Part shown: positions 60,843-64,000 of the stretch, in pieces
Numbering within the stretch: position 1 is the stretch's first letter
Layout of the letters: each line of letters starts with the position of its first letter
Program-made: the position numbers and the translations under genes
Source of the DNA: Asterella californica
Taxonomy: Eukaryota; Streptophyta; Marchantiopsida; Marchantiales; Aytoniaceae
Assembly (NCBI GenBank): GCA_036924285.1
Contig: JAYKYS010000009.1
Location: 7,068,001-7,132,000, forward strand
DNA: 64,000 nucleotides
Direction of reading: 5' to 3'
The notes under the pieces: model-generated
The model's database searches: none
Told to the model about the DNA's origin: nothing
What the model saw: the letters and a program-made list of their open reading frames with translations, nothing else

Positions 60843-61935
60843 AGAGGAACGTGCGAAGTCATCGATCTGTGTGCGTTCACTTCAGTGGTCCTTGTCGCCG
60901 CAATTGTGTATAAAATGGTGGGTCGAAGGTTCATACGACATTCTCTCTCAGCGGGTGATTCGTAAAGGTTCTCGGTGGTCTGCATGGAGGAGTGAAGAAC
61001 TGCAAGAGTGGTGGTTATGGACTGTAAACCCTCCGCGGTCCTATCGATCAACTACCCCCCGATCTCTCAACCTCCATGATCGTCATCCACGAATCTGCAA
61101 CATGTCGGGCTTGTCTCTCACTCAGGGGTCACCTTTGATGGCTTTGATGGAAGCACACCATGAACTTGAAGGGAAAATGCTGAGTTCACTCATTCATACA
61201 CCCACAAACTTATCAACTAAAAATCTCCTTAAACACATCAACTAAAATCCTCCATTCTAACGACGTCTCTCAAGTTCTCACATGCTAAAAATATCCCACA
61301 CTCTCTATATTACTCAAGTTGTCATTACGACAATGTGAAAACAAGGATGAGGAGCTCTTCTCTACTCCTCTATTTATACATTCTAGGTTTTTACTTTGGT
61401 ACCCCCGGTAACTCAGCCGTAACTACTTTTACCGGGTTTTACTAAGATATTACTTAAGGTAAAAGCATTGATCACATGGGCTTTTTACCTTTTCACATGG
61501 GCTTATTCCTTCAAAGTCAACAACTTCTAGAAGGATTCTGGAATATTCTCAAGGAATCTCGAATTTCCACCCCCCCTCTACACTAGGACCCACTAAAAAG
61601 GAAACATGTGGAATCTCTTCTTGTTTTTAATGCCCACAAAGTCCACAACTTTAATCCAACCACTAATATCAAGTCAAAAAGGAGATAAGGGATACTTTCC
61701 ACCTCCTTTCTACCTTTTAGACAAGATGACAAGATAGTAATTCTCACTCTTTAGCAAATATCTGAATTTTGCCAAAAGTACAGCTAAGTTTAACCATAAC
61801 TAACTTTTAGCTAGTCATGACTAACTTGATACCTCCTAAAAGTACTTTGGCAGCAAATAAACATTCTCAACACTTAGTTAGAACTAAACACCTTACTAAT
61901 AGACAAACTTCCTATGTGTAACATAGGTCGTTACA
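60843..61935 (-). repeat. 3' LTR of element 3 (left border uncertain)
   Basis: The sense 5' border is clear: the minus strand reads TGTAACGACC from 61935, right after a polypurine tract. A TATA box (TATAAATAG on the minus strand, about 61370-61378) fits an LTR promoter. The left border lies somewhere between about 60843 and 61250; I could not find the matching CA end, because the partner LTR is outside the window. Confidence 0.65.
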
Positions 61936-61945
61936 TTTTACCCCC
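61936..61945 (-). other. Polypurine tract of element 3
   Basis: The minus strand reads GGGGGTAAAA directly before the LTR start TGTAACGACC, three bases after the integrase stop. Confidence 0.8.
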
Positions 61946-61948
61946 GGA

Positions 61949-64000
61949 CTAAATTTTCGCTCCGTCCTCGGAGTGAAGAGAGAACTTTCGTCGATGAAAC
62001 AACTTCAACTTGTCATGGTTGACCCGATCGAATCTCCTTCCTCCCAACTCCTGAAGGTCATATGTGAAGTTGCTCCACACCTTATCTACAACAAAAGGAC
62101 CAAAATATCTCGGAAGAAACTTCTTCCTAGCCCTCTTGAATCTGATAGCATCATACAACATAACCCAATCTCCGACTTGAAAAGGTTTTACCTCCCTCTT
62201 GCCCAACCGTTTGTCGTAACTCTTCTTTTGATACGCCTGAGCTCGTTCCATCCAGATCATTGCTACCGCTCGGGTCTCTTCCAACTCCATGAGTTGCTCC
62301 CTTCTTGATCTGACCACGTCTTCTCCTCTCGACCTCTTCAACTTTCGTTGAATAGTTTGAAAAGTATCCAATTTGAATTGGATCGGCAACTTGGACTCCA
62401 CTCCATAAACCAGTCAAAATGGGGAGTATCCAGTAGAAGTCTTTGTGGTCGTTCGGTACTCCCATAAGATGACATGTAGCCTCTTATCCCAAGTATGTTT
62501 CGCAGTTTCAACACCAGCATCTTTGGCGAGCATCATACAAAGTGTAAGATTGGTCTTCTCCGCAAGACCATTAGCATTTGGTTTGTATGAGGTCGTTACT
62601 CGTGGCTTGATAGAAAAGTGTTGTAGCATAGCAGTAGTCATGCTCCCTACAAACTCTCCTCCTCTATCTGAGACCAACTCTAACGGACATCCAAATCTCG
62701 TGATGATCCTCTCCCATAGGAATCTACCGACTTCTGTTTCATTGGTCTCCCTCAAAGGTCTAGCCTCTACCCACTTGGTACAATAGTCAGTGGCGACTAC
62801 AATGTATCTATTGCCTCGAGGTGTCTTATTAAGAGGACCTACAAAGTCAATTCCCCATTTCTCAAACGGCCCTAATACTGGAATTGATCTTAACGGAGGT
62901 GTTCTAGTAGACTTTAGAGCAAATGCTTGACATACGTCACAAGTTTTGCAATAATCTAAACACTCTTTGAAAATCCCTCTCCAGTGATAACCCGCATCCA
63001 AAATCTTGAAGGCTGTTATCTTACCAGCAAAGTGACCTCCGCAAACAGTTCCGTCGTGAAACTCGTGCATTAGCTTGAATGCCTCCTTCTGACCAACTGC
63101 TCTCCTTAGTAACCCATCTGCTCCTTGATGAAACAGAATTCCCTCCACCATGGTGTAAGGTTTGCATCTCTTGATCAACGCGTTACGTTCTCGGGTATGC
63201 ATACCTTCTGGAAAAGAGCCATCTACAAGGAAACTCCAGATTTCCTTGTACTCGTCCGGTATCTCCTCGATGCTTGTGATGGTCATCAGATGCTCGTCTG
63301 GAAATGAATCATCAAACGGTTCTTCTCCCTCATCATCATAAGCCCTTGACAAAAGATCAGCATTCGCATGCTTCTTCTCTGGTCTATCTTCGATCACATA
63401 ATCGTATTCTGTTAGAAGGATCTTCCAACGAGCAATACGACCTTCGGCATTAGGCTTATTAAAGATATACTTTAAAGCCTTGTGATCTGTGACTATGGAA
63501 AATTTCCCTCCTAGCAAGTAGTGTCGAAATTTCTTCAATCCAAAGATCACCGCTAATCCTTCTCGTTCAGTCACGGAGTAATTCTTTTCCGCTGGAACCA
63601 TCTGCCTACTAGCATAAGCTATAGGATGATCATGCCCATCTCCATCTAGCTGACTTAATGTACATCCGATTGCTACATTGGAGGCATCCGTATACAGAAT
63701 AAATGCTTTACTCCACTCAGGTTTAGCAAGTATAGGAGCTGTCACTAATGTCTTTTTTAGCTCCTCAAATGCTTCCTTTGCCTTCTGATCATGCACTATC
63801 AAGTCAAAATAAACTCCCTTCTTCATGTACATAGTCAAAGCTATTGCTTTGTTTGAGAAGGAAAAGACAAACCTACGATAATATCCAACCATGCCAAGAA
63901 ACTGCCTCAACTTTGTCAAGTTGATCGGAAATGGAAGATCCACAATCTTCTTCACCTTCTCAGGATCTACCGCAATCCCATTCTTGGAAATGATGTGCCC
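61949..64000 (-). CDS. Pol fragment of element 3 (Ty3/gypsy), cut by window edge
   Basis: The frame enters from the right edge and is open to 62414, then continues in the same frame after one TGA to 61949. Domains in order: end of reverse transcriptase (LRQFLGMVGYYRRF); RNase H (LYTDASNVAIGCTLSQ, TDHKALKYIF, KKHANADLLSRA); integrase zinc motif (FHDGTVCGGHFAG ... CKTCDVCQ); D-D-E core (WGIDFVGPL, SDRGGEF, NANGLAEKTN). The GPF module follows (RYFGPFVVDKVWSNFTYDL), with VNHDKLKLFH near the end. It is a different lineage from elements 1 and 2 and is close to common plant gypsy elements. The TGA falls after TGYSPF, where the family normally continues with LVYG. Confidence 0.92.

Overview
This window looks like nuclear DNA of a land plant with a repeat-rich, gene-sparse genome. 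I favour a bryophyte-grade organism, but that is inference. Two intron-containing genes of plant type can be rebuilt exon by exon: a plant sulfite oxidase on the minus strand (6813-11346, 12 exons, 403 residues) and an F-box protein of the SKIP31 family on the plus strand (22303-25888, 9 exons, 344 or 384 residues). Nothing bacterial or organellar is visible, and I found no rRNA, tRNA or CRISPR feature.

Layout. Positions 1-6.8 kb are AT-rich non-coding DNA with short palindromes. Sulfite oxidase occupies 6.8-11.35 kb. A cluster of terminal-inverted-repeat miniature elements lies at 13.17-13.99 kb; one of them carries a tRNA-type SINE with a visible 11-bp target duplication. From 14 to 21 kb there are short dispersed repeats and hairpins but no gene. 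SKIP31 lies at 22.3-25.9 kb. From 26 to 35 kb there is low-complexity DNA, a 68-bp tandem repeat, an inverted repeat, a TA microsatellite and a second, internally deleted SINE. At 35.3-37.9 kb (minus) is the relic of an unusual protein family, which I place with the DUF7869-type proteins.

From 41.5 kb to the right edge the window is almost entirely LTR retrotransposons, all transcribed leftwards except one inverted LTR. Element 1 (44839-54154) is a nearly intact Ty3/gypsy copy with 1680-bp LTRs that differ at only three bases I could find. Element 2 (55559-60842) is a relative with an LTR-like left end, an almost complete pol, and gag deleted. Element 3 (from 61935 out of the window) is a different Ty3/gypsy lineage whose LTR begins TGTAACGACC. 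An inverted, diverged LTR of the element 1/2 family (about 41505-42723) and a plant-mobile-domain-like ORF with a coiled-coil tail (42796-44838) lie to the left of element 1.

How the parts work together. In elements 1 and 2, gag-protease and pol are in different frames. They overlap at a perfect X_XXY_YYZ heptamer, which implies -1 programmed frameshifting. Both copies are damaged at different points: element 1 by two nonsense codons, element 2 by a 1-nt frameshift plus deletions. Neither can be autonomous as it stands. The two host genes are unrelated in function. Sulfite oxidase detoxifies sulfite, probably in peroxisomes; SKIP31 is a likely substrate receptor of SCF ubiquitin ligases.
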